Source of the DNA: Xanthobacter oligotrophicus
GTDB taxonomy: Bacteria > Pseudomonadota > Alphaproteobacteria > Rhizobiales > Xanthobacteraceae
Reading direction: 5' to 3'
Assembly (NCBI RefSeq): GCF_008364685.1
Contig: NZ_VTTL01000011.1
Location: 186,001-250,000 of the forward strand
Length of the DNA: 64,000 bases
The notes under the pieces are model-generated. The model ran no database searches, was not told the origin of the DNA, and worked only from the letters and a program-made list of their open reading frames with translations. This document shows, piece by piece, positions 52,286 to 64,000 of this stretch (positions are counted from its first letter, which is position 1; the number at the start of each line of letters is the position of its first letter). Made by a program: the position numbers and the translations under genes.

Positions 52286-53557
52286 ATGTCGCCTCGTGCC
52301 CTCGCGCTTGCGCTTGGGGCAGCGCTCGCGCTGCTTCACGCGTCGCAGACGCGCGCCGAAACCGCCCGTCCGCTGACCCTCACAAGCGCCCTCGCCAGCG
52401 CCCTTGCCGCCAATCCGCGCCTCACGGCGGCGGAACGCGACATCGGCATCGCAGCCGGCCGCAATACCCAGGCCGGGGCCCTGCCCAACCCCAACCTCTC
52501 CCTAGAGGTGGACAATGCGGCGGGCTCGGGCTCCTACCAGGGGCTGGACCTTGCCGAGCAGACGATCCAGATCAGCCAACTGGTAGAGCTGGGCGGCAAG
52601 CGCGAGGCGCGGCTGGCGGCCGCCGGCGCCGGGGTCGGCGTGGCGCGCTGGGAGCGGGAGGCGATCCGCCTGCAGGTGCTGGCGGATACCGCCGCCGCCT
52701 TCGCCGCCGTGCTCGGGGCGCAGCAGCGCGCCCAGATTCTTGAGACGCAGGTGGCGGCGATCCAGCGGCTCGCTCCCTTGCTGCAGAACCGCGTCCAGGC
52801 CGGCGCTTCCTCCCCGGCCGAGATTTCCCGCGCCCGTGTCGCCGCCGATTTCGCCCGGGTGGAGCTGGACCGAGCCCGCGCTGCGCTCGGCACCGCGCGG
52901 CGGGAACTCGCGCTGCTCATGGGCCTTCAGGAGGCAAGGTTCGGGCGGGCGACCGGCAACCTGCTGAAGGTCAGCGCCCCCCCGCCACTGCCGGGGCTTG
53001 TCAAGCAGGCGCTGGGCAATCCGCAGCTCACCCGCTTCACCGCCCTGCGCGCCCAGCGGCAGGCGGACCTGCGCTCGGCACAGGCCAAGTCGGTGCCGGA
53101 CGTGACCCTGGGGGTCGGCTACCGGCATTACAACGAGACCGCTGACAGCGGCATGCGCTTCTCATTGTCCATGCCGATCCCCCTGTTCGACCGCAATGAC
53201 GGCGGCATCGCCGAGGCGAACGAACAGATGCTGCGGGCCGAAGCGGAGGAAGCCATCGCCCGCAATGCCCTCATCTCCCAGCTTGGCCGGGCCCATGACG
53301 GGATGAGGGCGGCCTTCGACGAAATAGCGCTATTGCGCGGCAGCACCATTCCAGGCGCGCGGACTGCCTTCGAGGGGGTAGAGACCGGCTATTCCGAAGG
53401 CCGCTACACGCTCCTGGAACTGCTTGACGCCCAGTCCACCCTCACCGACGCCGCCCTGCGCGAGCTCGATGCGCTGGTTTCGTTCCACACCGCACTCGCC
53501 ACCCTCGAAGGGCTGACGGGTCGGCCGGTGAATCTCAACAAAGGAAAAGCCAAATGA
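52286..53557 (+). CDS. czcC: CzcC-type outer-membrane factor
   Basis: 423 residues from ATG at 52286 with a signal peptide ending SQTRAE. The TolC-family pattern is clear: an N-terminal LTSALASALAANPRLTAAERDI, central coiled-coil stretches, and in the second half a repeat of it (LVKQALGNPQLTRFTALRAQRQADLRSAQAKSVPDVTLGVGYRHYNE, in pieces). It forms the outer-membrane channel for the CzcBA pump. The stop overlaps the czcB start. Confidence 0.92.
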   Translation: MSPRALALALGAALALLHASQTRAETARPLTLTSALASALAANPRLTAAERDIGIAAGRNTQAGALPNPNLSLEVDNAAGSGSYQGLDLAEQTIQISQLVELGGKREARLAAAGAGVGVARWEREAIRLQVLADTAAAFAAVLGAQQRAQILETQVAAIQRLAPLLQNRVQAGASSPAEISRARVAADFARVELDRARAALGTARRELALLMGLQEARFGRATGNLLKVSAPPPLPGLVKQALGNPQLTRFTALRAQRQADLRSAQAKSVPDVTLGVGYRHYNETADSGMRFSLSMPIPLFDRNDGGIAEANEQMLRAEAEEAIARNALISQLGRAHDGMRAAFDEIALLRGSTIPGARTAFEGVETGYSEGRYTLLELLDAQSTLTDAALRELDALVSFHTALATLEGLTGRPVNLNKGKAK

Positions 53558-54532
53558 GCCGCACGGCGCGACGCGACGTGGCGATGCTCCTCATCGGCCT
53601 GCTGGCCGGCGCGGGGGCGCTGTACGCATTCCAGGACCGCAACGCTCCCGTTTCGGGCAGCCTAGCCGCTGAGCGCGGACATGGTGCGGAGGGTGGGCAT
53701 GGAGAAGAGGGAGGCGGACATGCCGAGGGCGGGGTGGAACTGGACGACACCAGGCTTGCTGCTGCCGGCATCGGCCTGGAGACGGCCAGCCCCGGGACGC
53801 TTCGCCAGAAGCTACGCCTAAATGGCTTGGTCCAGCCCAATCAGGAAAACGTGGTCCAGGTAACCCCGCGCTTTCCCGGCATCGTCCGGGAGATCCGCAA
53901 GCGGATCGGCGACAAGGTGGCCAAGGGCGACGTTCTCGCGGTCGTCGAAAGCAACCAGAGCCTCACCACCTACGACATGAAGGCGCCGATCTCCGGCACG
54001 GTGGTGGACCGGCAAGTCGGGCTTGGCGAATACGCCTCCGAACAGAAGCCGGCTTTCGTGGTGGCCGACCTTTCGACTCTATGGGTGGATCTCTCCGTCT
54101 ATCGCCGCGATTTTCCACGGGTGCGTGCCGGCGATAAGGTCGCCATCGATCCGGAGGACGGTGGGCAGGTCATCGACGGCCGAGTGGCTTATGTCTCGCC
54201 CATCGGATCAGCCGACACCCAGACCGCGCTGGCGCGGGCGGTCATTCCCAACGACGGCATGCGGCTGCGGCCCGGCCTGTTCGCCGTGGGCACCATCACC
54301 CTGACTGAGAAGCCGGTGGATCTCGCGGTCCGAACCAGCGCGCTTCAGACCATCGACAACCGCACCGTCGTGTTCGTGCGCGACGGTGACGCGTTCGCCC
54401 CCCGCGATGTGGAGATCGGTGATCGCGATGCGGAATGGGCCGAGGTGCTGTTCGGGCTCATGCCCGGTGATGTCTACGCCGCGCGAAACAGCTTCGTGGT
54501 GAAGGCGGAACTCGCCAAAGGGAGCGCTAGCC

Positions 54533-54543
<11 letters not shown>
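53554..54543 (+). CDS. czcB: CzcB-type membrane fusion protein
   Basis: 329 residues with one N-terminal membrane anchor. Residues 41-60 are a His/Gly/Glu-rich stretch (RGHGAEGGHGEEGGGHAEGG), likely a metal-binding sensor. The barrel-sandwich part (VVQVTPRFPGIVREIRKRIGDKVAKGDVLAVVES in pieces) and MKAPISGTVVDRQVGLGEY follow. The C-terminus ends SHEH. It connects CzcA and CzcC. The gene overlaps the PII-like gene by 11 bases. Confidence 0.92.
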
Positions 54544-58128
<3,585 letters not shown>

Positions 58129-58150
58129 CCCCAAAATCGGAGAAAGACCC

Positions 58151-58528
58151 GTGCTTAAGAGCCTGATCGTCGCTTTCAGCCTGCTTGCCGCTGGGCCCGC
58201 CCTCGCCCAGCATGCCCATGGTGCGCAGAAGGGTCCCAATGGCGGCCCCTTGGAAGACGTCGCCGGCGTCCATGCCGAACTTGTCGTCTCGGGCGAGACC
58301 TTGACCTTCCACGTAGTCGATGAGGCAGGCAAGCCGGTCGATACCGCCGGCTTTACCGGTTCTGCCATGCTGGCCTCCGGCGCCGATCGCAAGACTATCC
58401 AGCTTACCGCAGGCGGTCAGACCCTGGCCGGCAAGGCGCCCTCAACCATCGTCAAGGGCACGGCGGTCACGCTGCTCATTAAAACCCCGGCCGGCAAGTC
58501 CGGTCAGGCCAAGTTCACCACCCCATAA
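58151..58528 (+). CDS. Small periplasmic protein following czcA
   Basis: 125 residues from GTG at 58151 with an export signal (SLIVAFSLLAAGPALA) and a start QHAHGAQKGPNGGPLEDV rich in His and Gly. The remainder is a beta-rich domain (AELVVSGETLTFHVVDEAGKPVDT). Proteins of this type accompany czc operons; a periplasmic metal-binding role is possible but unproven. It follows czcA by 22 bases. Confidence 0.7.
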   Translation: MLKSLIVAFSLLAAGPALAQHAHGAQKGPNGGPLEDVAGVHAELVVSGETLTFHVVDEAGKPVDTAGFTGSAMLASGADRKTIQLTAGGQTLAGKAPSTIVKGTAVTLLIKTPAGKSGQAKFTTP

Positions 58529-58539
58529 GGAAGTGTGTC

Positions 58540-58785
58540 ATGAAAAGTACTGTGTGGAACTACGTTGCCCGTGGCACCTTGTGCGTGCTCGTGTTCGGCA
58601 TCGCGTCGCCGGCACTGGCACTCGATCCGCGACCGAAGACATATCGTGAGAAGCAGAGGCACGATTTTCGAGACGTCCAACTCGGGGTTACTCACCCGTT
58701 GCCCCATGGTCGCAGCACATCTATCCGTTCCGGCCAGACGCGCGATGTTCCGTCCGAGCAACGCACTATGGAATCCAGCCGGTGA
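58540..58785 (+). CDS. Small secreted protein, paralogue A
   Basis: 81 residues. A signal peptide (VARGTLCVLVFGIASPALA) is followed by a short mature part with YREKQRHDFRDVQLG and a Ser/Arg-rich end. The protein at 59202 has the matching segment EEQERHEFLDVQQ, so the two seem to be paralogues. It starts 12 bases after the preceding gene, in the czc transcript direction. Function is unknown. Confidence 0.6.
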   Translation: MKSTVWNYVARGTLCVLVFGIASPALALDPRPKTYREKQRHDFRDVQLGVTHPLPHGRSTSIRSGQTRDVPSEQRTMESSR

Positions 58786-58825
58786 ATTCAATATTCGGTC
58801 GTTTCGATCAAGAGGGAGAGGCGGT

Positions 58826-59164
58826 GTGAGAGGCTTTCTCCGAAGCATTTTGCTAAGTCTCATGCTGATCGTAGTCTTGTGTATTCCGGGGTATTCCTGG
58901 AACGCGAGCGCGATGTCATTAGAAGCGAGCGCATTAACGGATGAAAACCACCATCAGAGTGACGAAGACACCCGCAATCCGGCCTGCGCTGCGGTGCGGT
59001 GCGAGTGCCACGCTTGCCCGCACGTCTCCCCCTTCGATGAAGGTGCGTCGTCGGGGCCCCCAGGGTGGAGAGTGTGCGGGCAATGGGCGAACGAGACCCG
59101 TAGTGGTGTCGGCCTAGGCGTAGAAATCCCCCCTCCTCGCTACGCGAATGTTGAAAACAAATGA
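58826..59164 (+). CDS. Small Cys-rich secreted protein
   Basis: 112 residues from GTG at 58826, behind AGGGAGAGG. After a signal or anchor (LRSILLSLMLIVVLCIPGYSW) it contains five cysteines in NPACAAVRCECHACPHV and WRVCGQW, a cluster able to hold a soft metal. I do not recognise the family. It sits in the run of small secreted proteins after czcA. Confidence 0.55.
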   Translation: MRGFLRSILLSLMLIVVLCIPGYSWNASAMSLEASALTDENHHQSDEDTRNPACAAVRCECHACPHVSPFDEGASSGPPGWRVCGQWANETRSGVGLGVEIPPPRYANVENK

Positions 59165-59201
59165 AATAAATCAAGTTTAATTCGACATTCGAGGTTAAAT
59201 C

Positions 59202-59462
59202 ATGAAGATTTATGTCGTTGCTCTTAGTTTCATCCTCCCTCCGCTTACGGCTTTCGCAGAGCCGTATCCGTCGACGCTCGGCGTGGAGGAGCAAGAGCGA
59301 CATGAATTCCTTGACGTGCAGCAGGAAAGTTATCCCGGCGGCCGTCTTTCTGGGACAACGAGCGGCTCGCCTAAGGTGCAGATGAGCCGCCCTCAGGCGC
59401 CTACCCCAGGGACCTTCATTCCCTCGCCCTCGCCGTGGCTTAACGATCGCGCGGTGCGCTAA
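59202..59462 (+). CDS. Small secreted protein, paralogue B
   Basis: 86 residues with a signal peptide (YVVALSFILPPLTAFA). The mature part carries EEQERHEFLDVQQESYPGG, similar to REKQRHDFRDVQLGVTHP in the protein at 58540, then a Pro/Ser-rich end. No known family. A strong hairpin follows it at 59480-59507, so transcription probably ends here. Confidence 0.58.
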   Translation: MKIYVVALSFILPPLTAFAEPYPSTLGVEEQERHEFLDVQQESYPGGRLSGTTSGSPKVQMSRPQAPTPGTFIPSPSPWLNDRAVR

Positions 59463-59479
59463 GCCGAGTCATTAAGAAG

Positions 59480-59507
59480 GAAGAGGGACGAATATTCGCC
59501 CCTCTTC
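59480..59507 (+). terminator. Strong hairpin terminator after the small-protein run
   Basis: GAAGAGGG (59480-59487) pairs with CCCTCTTC (59500-59507). The stem continues inside, after one mismatch, with CGAAT/ATTCG. It starts 18 bases after the stop of the preceding gene and precedes an AT-rich, probably foreign, stretch. No T-run follows. Confidence 0.65.
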
Positions 59508-59541
59508 ATCCATCTAAATTCCAATTTTTGGAGGTAAAATC

Positions 59542-59820
59542 ATGAATAAGGCGATTTTTACAGCGTGCATTTGCATCGCGTTAAATAGCATTTGCATCGG
59601 AGCGGCTTTCGCCGCGGGCACGCAATTCACCCCATTTTATCTGCCTGCGCAAACTTCACAAACGTCGGCAATAGGCTGTGAACATTCAAATGTCGGAGAG
59701 CATAAATTGTTTTGTGCAAAGAATAAATCTTCATGTTACGACAAAAATAGGTCTTTCAGGCCGCACGAGCTTACTCATTGCAAAATTCAATATGATCAAT
59801 GCATGCGAGCTTGGGACTAA
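59542..59820 (+). CDS. AT-rich hypothetical secreted protein
   Basis: 92 residues, ATG behind TTTGGAGG. A signal peptide (FTACICIALNSICIGAAFA) is followed by a mature part with four cysteines in IGCEHSN, KLFCAKNKSSCYDK and THCKIQYDQC. Codon use is much more AT-rich than in neighbouring metal genes, pointing to separate acquisition. I do not recognise the family. Confidence 0.55.
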   Translation: MNKAIFTACICIALNSICIGAAFAAGTQFTPFYLPAQTSQTSAIGCEHSNVGEHKLFCAKNKSSCYDKNRSFRPHELTHCKIQYDQCMRAWD

Positions 59821-59824
59821 CGCA

Positions 59825-60334
59825 ATGATACAAATAGTGAAAGAAAAATTATCTATATGTGCATTTGTCGCATGTATTTATATGTTATGCATCGATATCA
59901 GATTCGCTAATGGAAACGAAATATTGGAAACAATATTGACTAGATCTTTTTTTATACAGAATATTACAATATATTGCTCTCAGTTTATACCAGATGTAAC
60001 CGAGAGGTCGTCAGGAAAATATGGTGATATATCTCGATTGACCTATCATATACGCCAAGAGGTGGTTGGTGAGTTGCCCGCTGACCAATCGATCTTTGTA
60101 GTCCGCCGTTCAGCTGACATGGCGCGAGCGGGTGCGCTGCAGGCAATTCGGCAACTTTATGAATTCGACCGAGATCGTGAGCAAGCACGTATCGTAGAGT
60201 GGTGCGAACAGTCCGCGGCAGTCGAGATTGCCGAATACGTCCGCGACCATGATGGAAGACACGATGAATTCGTTGCAATCATTGCTGCAGCCAAGAAGGG
60301 CGGCGATAGATCCAAGTCAGAATTAAAACCCTAA
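59825..60334 (+). CDS. Hypothetical secreted protein
   Basis: 169 residues from ATG at 59825, four bases after the preceding stop; the same frame is open further upstream inside the previous gene. A signal-like segment (KLSICAFVACIYMLCIDIRFA) leads to a mature part with ITIYCSQFIPDV and a helical C-terminal half (MARAGALQAIRQLYEFDRDREQARIVEWCEQSA, in pieces). Base composition moves from AT-rich at the 5' end to GC-rich at the 3' end. Function unknown. Confidence 0.55.
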   Translation: MIQIVKEKLSICAFVACIYMLCIDIRFANGNEILETILTRSFFIQNITIYCSQFIPDVTERSSGKYGDISRLTYHIRQEVVGELPADQSIFVVRRSADMARAGALQAIRQLYEFDRDREQARIVEWCEQSAAVEIAEYVRDHDGRHDEFVAIIAAAKKGGDRSKSELKP

Positions 60335-60395
60335 GGTGTCTTTATTGTCAGATGTCGGGTTGGGCGATGCTGGTGAATCTGGGGAGCTTACAAAG

Positions 60396-60878
60396 ATGAT
60401 CGAGAAGCTTCGACTGGACATTCCAATCCTTCTGCCAAACGTGCCCGACGCTGTAGACTCCTGTGTGAGTCGGCTCGTTTCGGAGCTTCAGGAGCGCGCG
60501 GGCATTGAGTATGTGCACGTCGCTGGCGGCGAGTCGGCGCAGCTCTGCCTCCACTATGACCCGACGGTAATCGGCTTACCTCGCATCCGGGAACTTGCCC
60601 AAAGCGTTGGCGCGCAGATTACCGAGCGGTTCGGTCACGCGATTTGGCAGGTGGAAGGGATCACCCATGAACGGCGTGCGCGCACCGTTGCCGAGAAACT
60701 GCGTAAGCTTTCCGGGGTATTGGAGGCCGAAGCCAGTGCATCTGGTCTCGTACGCGTCGAATTCGACCGCGAGGCGGTAACAGAGCAGGAAATCCGAAAC
60801 GCCCTCGTTCAAATGGGGGCTATCGCCGCGAGGGATGCGGCCGCGCTACGGCTGGATAGGCTGCCCTCTCACGCTTGA
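60396..60878 (+). CDS. Degenerate HMA-domain protein, split N-terminal part of the P1B ATPase
   Basis: 160 residues from ATG at 60396 with GGGAG upstream; a GTG at 60336 would add 20. It contains two ferredoxin-like HMA-type units (about 1-85 and 88-150, the second with RRARTVAEKLRKLSGVLEAEASASGLVRVEFDREAVTEQEIRNAL, in pieces) without the CxxC metal site. In some P1B ATPases known to me such units are fused in front of the pump. Here the same reading frame continues past a single TGA (60876-60878) through six codons to the ATPase start. It is either the cut-off N-terminus of a fused protein or a separate subunit. Confidence 0.7.
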   Translation: MIEKLRLDIPILLPNVPDAVDSCVSRLVSELQERAGIEYVHVAGGESAQLCLHYDPTVIGLPRIRELAQSVGAQITERFGHAIWQVEGITHERRARTVAEKLRKLSGVLEAEASASGLVRVEFDREAVTEQEIRNALVQMGAIAARDAAALRLDRLPSHA

Positions 60879-60896
60879 TATGATCATCGGTCAGTC

Positions 60897-62900
60897 ATGT
60901 TTACGCATGCCAGGTCAGAACATAAGGACGGAAAAGGGGAGCACGATCATGCCCATGGCAGGATCCTCGGACCGAACACTGAGCTAATCTTCTCTCTTGC
61001 CTGCGGCGCGCTGCTCGTCGTCGGTTTTGCCATCGAGAAGCTATTACCGGCCGCACCCGGCTGGCTGCCTATCGTGTGTTTCGTTGGAGCATATTTCTTT
61101 GGCGGCTTCTACACGGTCCGCGAAGCGATAGACAATCTGCGCCTGCGCAGGTTCGAGATCGATACGCTGATGCTGGTAGCGGCTGCGGGCGCGGCTTCGC
61201 TTGGCGCATGGGCGGAAGGCGCGCTGCTGCTCTTCCTGTTCAGCCTAGGCCACGCATTGGAACACTATGCCATGGGCCGCGCCAAGCAGGCGATCGAGGC
61301 CCTGGCCAAGCTCGCTCCACGCACGGCCACGGTGCGCCGCGCTGATGGCACCTTGGAGGTTCCCGTGGAGGAACTTGTGATCGGCGACGTGGTGCTGGTC
61401 CGCCCTAACGAGCGTCTACCTGCCGACGGCTTCCTGGTGAAGGGCTCCTCCGCCATCGATCAGGCTCCTGTCACCGGCGAGAGTATCCCGGTGGACAAGC
61501 GCCCGGTTGACGACGTTGCTGAGGCACGGGCGCGGCCCGACACGGTTGGCTCTGCCTCGCGGGTCTTTGCGGGAACAATCAACGGTGCCGGCGCCATTGA
61601 GGTGGAGGCGACGCGCTTGTCGAGCGACACGGCGCTGGCAAAGGTCGTGAAAATGGTGAGCGAGGCGGAAACGCAGAAATCACCGACCCAGCGGTTCACT
61701 GAGACGTTCGAACGTATCTTCGTGCCCGTGGTACTGGCGCTCGCGATCCTCCTTCTGTTCGCCTGGGTGGTGGTGGACGAGCCATTCAGCTCAAGCTTCT
61801 ATCGCGCCATGGCGGTACTGGTCGCCGCAAGCCCGTGCGCTTTAGCCATCGCTACACCGAGCGCGGTGTTGTCAGGCGTCGCGCGAGCGGCACGTGGCGG
61901 CGTGCTGGTGAAGGGCGGCGCGCCACTGGAGAATCTGGGCTCGCTGAGCGCTATCGCATTCGACAAGACGGGAACGCTGACGGAGGGCAAACCGCGTATC
62001 ACCGACGTCTTGCCGGCCGACGGGGTTCCGGAACATGAGCTCCTCTCAGTAGCGGTTGCGGTAGAGGCGCTCAGCGATCACCCGCTAGCCGCCGCAATCG
62101 TTCGCGACGGGCGAGCCCGGCTGGGAGGACGAGAAATAGAGGAGGCGACTGAACTCAAAAGCCTCACCGGGCGAGGCGTGGTCGCTACATTTGCCGGGCA
62201 GCCGGTCTGGCTCGGGAAGGCCGAGATGTTTGGGCAAGACGGCATTACCCAGCTGAATCCAGCTGTGAAGGCGTCGATCGCGAAGCTGCGGGACGCCGGG
62301 CGCACTACGATGGCTGTGCGGATTGGTGAGCGAGATCTCGGAGCCATCGGCCTTATGGACACTCCGCGGGCTGCCGCTCGCGACGCGCTCAAGCGGCTGC
62401 GCGATCTTGGCATCACTCGGATGCTCATGATCTCGGGCGATCACCAGAAGGTGGCCGACGCCATCGCCAAAGATTTAGGACTAGACGAAGCTTGGGGCGA
62501 CCTGCTCCCCGAGGACAAAGTTGCGGCGATTCAAAAGCTGAGGAAGGAAGCCAAGGTTGCGATGGTCGGCGATGGGGTCAATGATGCGCCGGCCATGGCG
62601 AACGCCACGGTCGGCATCGCTATGGGAGCCGCGGGTTCCGATGTGGCGCTAGAGACCGCAGACGTCGCACTCATGGCGGATGACCTGCGACATTTGCCGT
62701 TCGCGGTCGGACTAAGCCGCCGCACGCGCTTCATCATCCTTCAGAACGTGTTCATAAGCTTGGGTGTGGTGGCGTTGCTGGTTCCGGCGACGATATTTGG
62801 CCTCGGCATCGGCCCGGCCGTGGCGGCGCACGAGGGGTCCACGCTGGTGGTAGTGTTCAATGCACTACGTTTGCTTGGCTACCGCGATGGGCAGGCATGA
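60897..62900 (+). CDS. P1B-4-type heavy-metal ATPase
   Basis: 667 residues. A short His/Asp-rich start (SEHKDGKGEHDHAHG) replaces the usual metal-binding domain, and the degenerate HMA units lie in the preceding reading frame. Motifs are TGES, the membrane site ASPCALAIATPS (SPC, not CPC), DKTGTLTEGK, DHPLAAAI and GDGVNDAPAMANAT. The last helix has HEGSTLVVVFNALRLL. SPC plus HEG-x-T defines the P1B-4 class, known for Co, Ni, Fe or Zn export. The pump lies in the same frame as the HMA reading frame, separated by one stop codon. Confidence 0.9.
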   Translation: MFTHARSEHKDGKGEHDHAHGRILGPNTELIFSLACGALLVVGFAIEKLLPAAPGWLPIVCFVGAYFFGGFYTVREAIDNLRLRRFEIDTLMLVAAAGAASLGAWAEGALLLFLFSLGHALEHYAMGRAKQAIEALAKLAPRTATVRRADGTLEVPVEELVIGDVVLVRPNERLPADGFLVKGSSAIDQAPVTGESIPVDKRPVDDVAEARARPDTVGSASRVFAGTINGAGAIEVEATRLSSDTALAKVVKMVSEAETQKSPTQRFTETFERIFVPVVLALAILLLFAWVVVDEPFSSSFYRAMAVLVAASPCALAIATPSAVLSGVARAARGGVLVKGGAPLENLGSLSAIAFDKTGTLTEGKPRITDVLPADGVPEHELLSVAVAVEALSDHPLAAAIVRDGRARLGGREIEEATELKSLTGRGVVATFAGQPVWLGKAEMFGQDGITQLNPAVKASIAKLRDAGRTTMAVRIGERDLGAIGLMDTPRAAARDALKRLRDLGITRMLMISGDHQKVADAIAKDLGLDEAWGDLLPEDKVAAIQKLRKEAKVAMVGDGVNDAPAMANATVGIAMGAAGSDVALETADVALMADDLRHLPFAVGLSRRTRFIILQNVFISLGVVALLVPATIFGLGIGPAVAAHEGSTLVVVFNALRLLGYRDGQA

Positions 62901-62958
62901 CGTGATAGTGAATGTAGAATCGCAACCTATCAAAAACAGCTCGGTGCGGGAATATGAC

Positions 62959-63435
62959 ATGAAGAAAACGTCAATTGCAATATTTGCTTGGATTATAATT
63001 TGTGTGTCTTTTACAGACTCTGCCTTTTCAGAGGTTGAACAGTCAACTAATTCTACTATTTCCGATTTGAGAGGGCAAGCCGTTAGTCATTTGAAGTTTA
63101 TGTATGGTATGTATTTCGCGATTAGGGGATGTTTAGAAGCATATAATGATCAATCTGAACCTAATTTCAAGCCGACAGTTACTTTATCCGAGGCGCAGCA
63201 GGTTCTGCGTGCGGCGGATGCTGCTGCTAGATCAGTCGGCATCGATGTTGACAAGGCATGGCTTGAAATGAGCTCCATTGGACAAGCAGCGGGAGAAGCG
63301 CTTAAAATTAAGACAGACGATAATTTTAAAAAATGTCAACAAAGTGGAATGTTTTTCCGCACAGTTACATCTCGCCTTCAGATGACAATTCGTAAATTAG
63401 ATGGAAATATTCCTATAATAAGAAAGGATTTTTGA
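62959..63435 (+). CDS. AT-rich hypothetical secreted protein
   Basis: 158 residues from ATG at 62959; a longer open frame upstream overlaps the ATPase end and is discounted. A signal peptide (SIAIFAWIIICVSFTDSAFS) is followed by a mainly helical mature part with two cysteines (IRGCLEAYND and FKKCQQSG). Base composition is clearly more AT-rich than that of the ATPase gene. I do not recognise the family. Similar small secreted proteins occur at 59542 and 59825. Confidence 0.58.
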   Translation: MKKTSIAIFAWIIICVSFTDSAFSEVEQSTNSTISDLRGQAVSHLKFMYGMYFAIRGCLEAYNDQSEPNFKPTVTLSEAQQVLRAADAAARSVGIDVDKAWLEMSSIGQAAGEALKIKTDDNFKKCQQSGMFFRTVTSRLQMTIRKLDGNIPIIRKDF

Positions 63436-64000
63436 TATGTATAATTCTTCATAAATAACATAAATTTATCTGATTTGTTGAAATATATAGCTAATTTTAG
63501 TGATAACAAATTCGACTTGGCGCAGCAGATGGCACAAATCACGGTTCCTAAATTGTCATTCCTATGTCGTTTATATTATCAAAAATTATACTATCAATTT
63601 CTATCTAACATTTCATAAGTGTGGCATGAAATTTGAGGCGGGCGATGTGAATCCAGCTTAATGGTGACAATTCCGTCGCTTGGAATAGCGGAAGAAGGTC
63701 GTTGGGCGCGAACAGACAACGAGCTTACTTAGAAGGAGACTTTCATTAGCATGGTTTGGTCTAAATCATCTATTTTATGAAATGGCCGCGCCCTCTCTCG
63801 ATCTAATCTCTAATGTCCAAGTTACTGATGGTAAAATATCTCAAAAATATGATGTATTATGTAAAAGTTATGCATTAATGTACGTTATAATCCGACGATA
63901 TAATTTTAATATTTCGCATACTTGCACATAAAATACAAACATTTGATGCGTAATATTTGTGATATCATGTAATTCATACTGAATTATATGCCGTTATTGA
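63436..64000. other. AT-rich end of window without a recognisable gene
   Basis: Most of these 565 bases are very AT-rich, unlike the rest of the window. I find no open frame with coding character. The part around 63640-63740 is less AT-rich and may be a remnant of something older. A ribosome-like AGAAGGAG (63730-63737) precedes only a nine-codon frame. No RNA gene, repeat or insertion sequence is evident. Confidence 0.45.

Noticed and set aside
63730-63780. AGAAGGAG followed by a nine-codon frame near the right end
   Set aside because: Too short to call a gene, and no downstream gene is visible for which it could be a leader peptide.

Overview
The window is GC-rich, tightly packed bacterial DNA. 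TTG and GTG starts, Tat-exported redox proteins, a Xanthobacteraceae-like sulfur-scavenging set and an arsenite-oxidase cluster of the aioXSRBA type suggest an alphaproteobacterium of the Hyphomicrobiales. Genus cannot be read from the sequence alone. Most of the window is a metal and metalloid resistance region. Small AT-rich hypothetical genes, a transposase remnant and a tRNA-end-like sequence mark it as accessory DNA.

Layout. (1) 1-7.9 kb, sulfur acquisition: an SsuABC-type sulfonate ABC transporter with a second, truncated binding protein, a four-domain rhodanese protein, a REP-like palindromic element, and a pair of sulfone/sulfonate-type oxygenases (LLM flavin monooxygenase plus SfnB family). 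(2) 8.1-11.6 kb: a tRNA-3'-end-like hairpin, then an ArsR regulator, an ArsP-like permease, a small CxxC protein, an OsmC protein and a thiolase. (3) 11.8-18.6 kb: the complete arsenite oxidation module aioX-aioS-aioR-aioB-aioA, with a sigma-54-type -24/-12 promoter in front of aioB. (4) 18.6-20.7 kb: a TauE/SafE exporter divergent from a one-component regulator made of a DNA-binding domain and a periplasmic-binding-protein-like domain. Their shared intergenic region carries 10-bp-phased repeats. (5) 20.8-26.1 kb: pstSCAB on the minus strand behind a good PhoB box, and a second, different PstS on the plus strand. (6) 26.2-37.9 kb: a long arsenic operon containing an ArsR-ArsC fusion, Acr3, GAPDH-ArsJ, a PhnDCEE-type transporter, glutaredoxin-type ArsC, a PadR regulator rich in paired cysteines, an ArsO-like flavoprotein with a Cys-rich tail and an MFS exporter. 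(7) 38-46.6 kb, minus strand: an IS3-type transposase remnant, then a copper/silver region with a ZIP transporter, multicopper oxidase, broken DUF411 gene, 38-residue membrane peptide, CusA, CusB, FixH-like protein and a Cys-rich secreted protein. (8) 46.9-48.6 kb: a two-gene module of an XRE/ImmA-IrrE protein and an unknown partner. (9) 48.9-63.4 kb: CadA/ZntA P-type ATPase divergent from a MerR regulator, czcC-czcB-PII-like-czcA, several small secreted proteins, and a P1B-4-type ATPase separated from its degenerate HMA domains by one in-frame stop codon. The last 0.56 kb is AT-rich and appears non-coding.

How the parts fit together. Arsenite would be sensed by AioX, signalled through AioS/AioR to the sigma-54 promoter and oxidised by AioBA in the periplasm. 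The arsenate formed competes with phosphate, which may explain the adjacent high-affinity phosphate system and two unlike PstS proteins. Cytoplasmic arsenate can be reduced (two ArsC types) and exported as arsenite by Acr3, or converted by GAPDH to 1-arseno-3-phosphoglycerate and exported by ArsJ. The right half handles Cu/Ag (Cus type) and Zn/Cd/Co/Pb (Czc, CadA, P1B-4). All functions are read from motifs and gene context; no database search was run.
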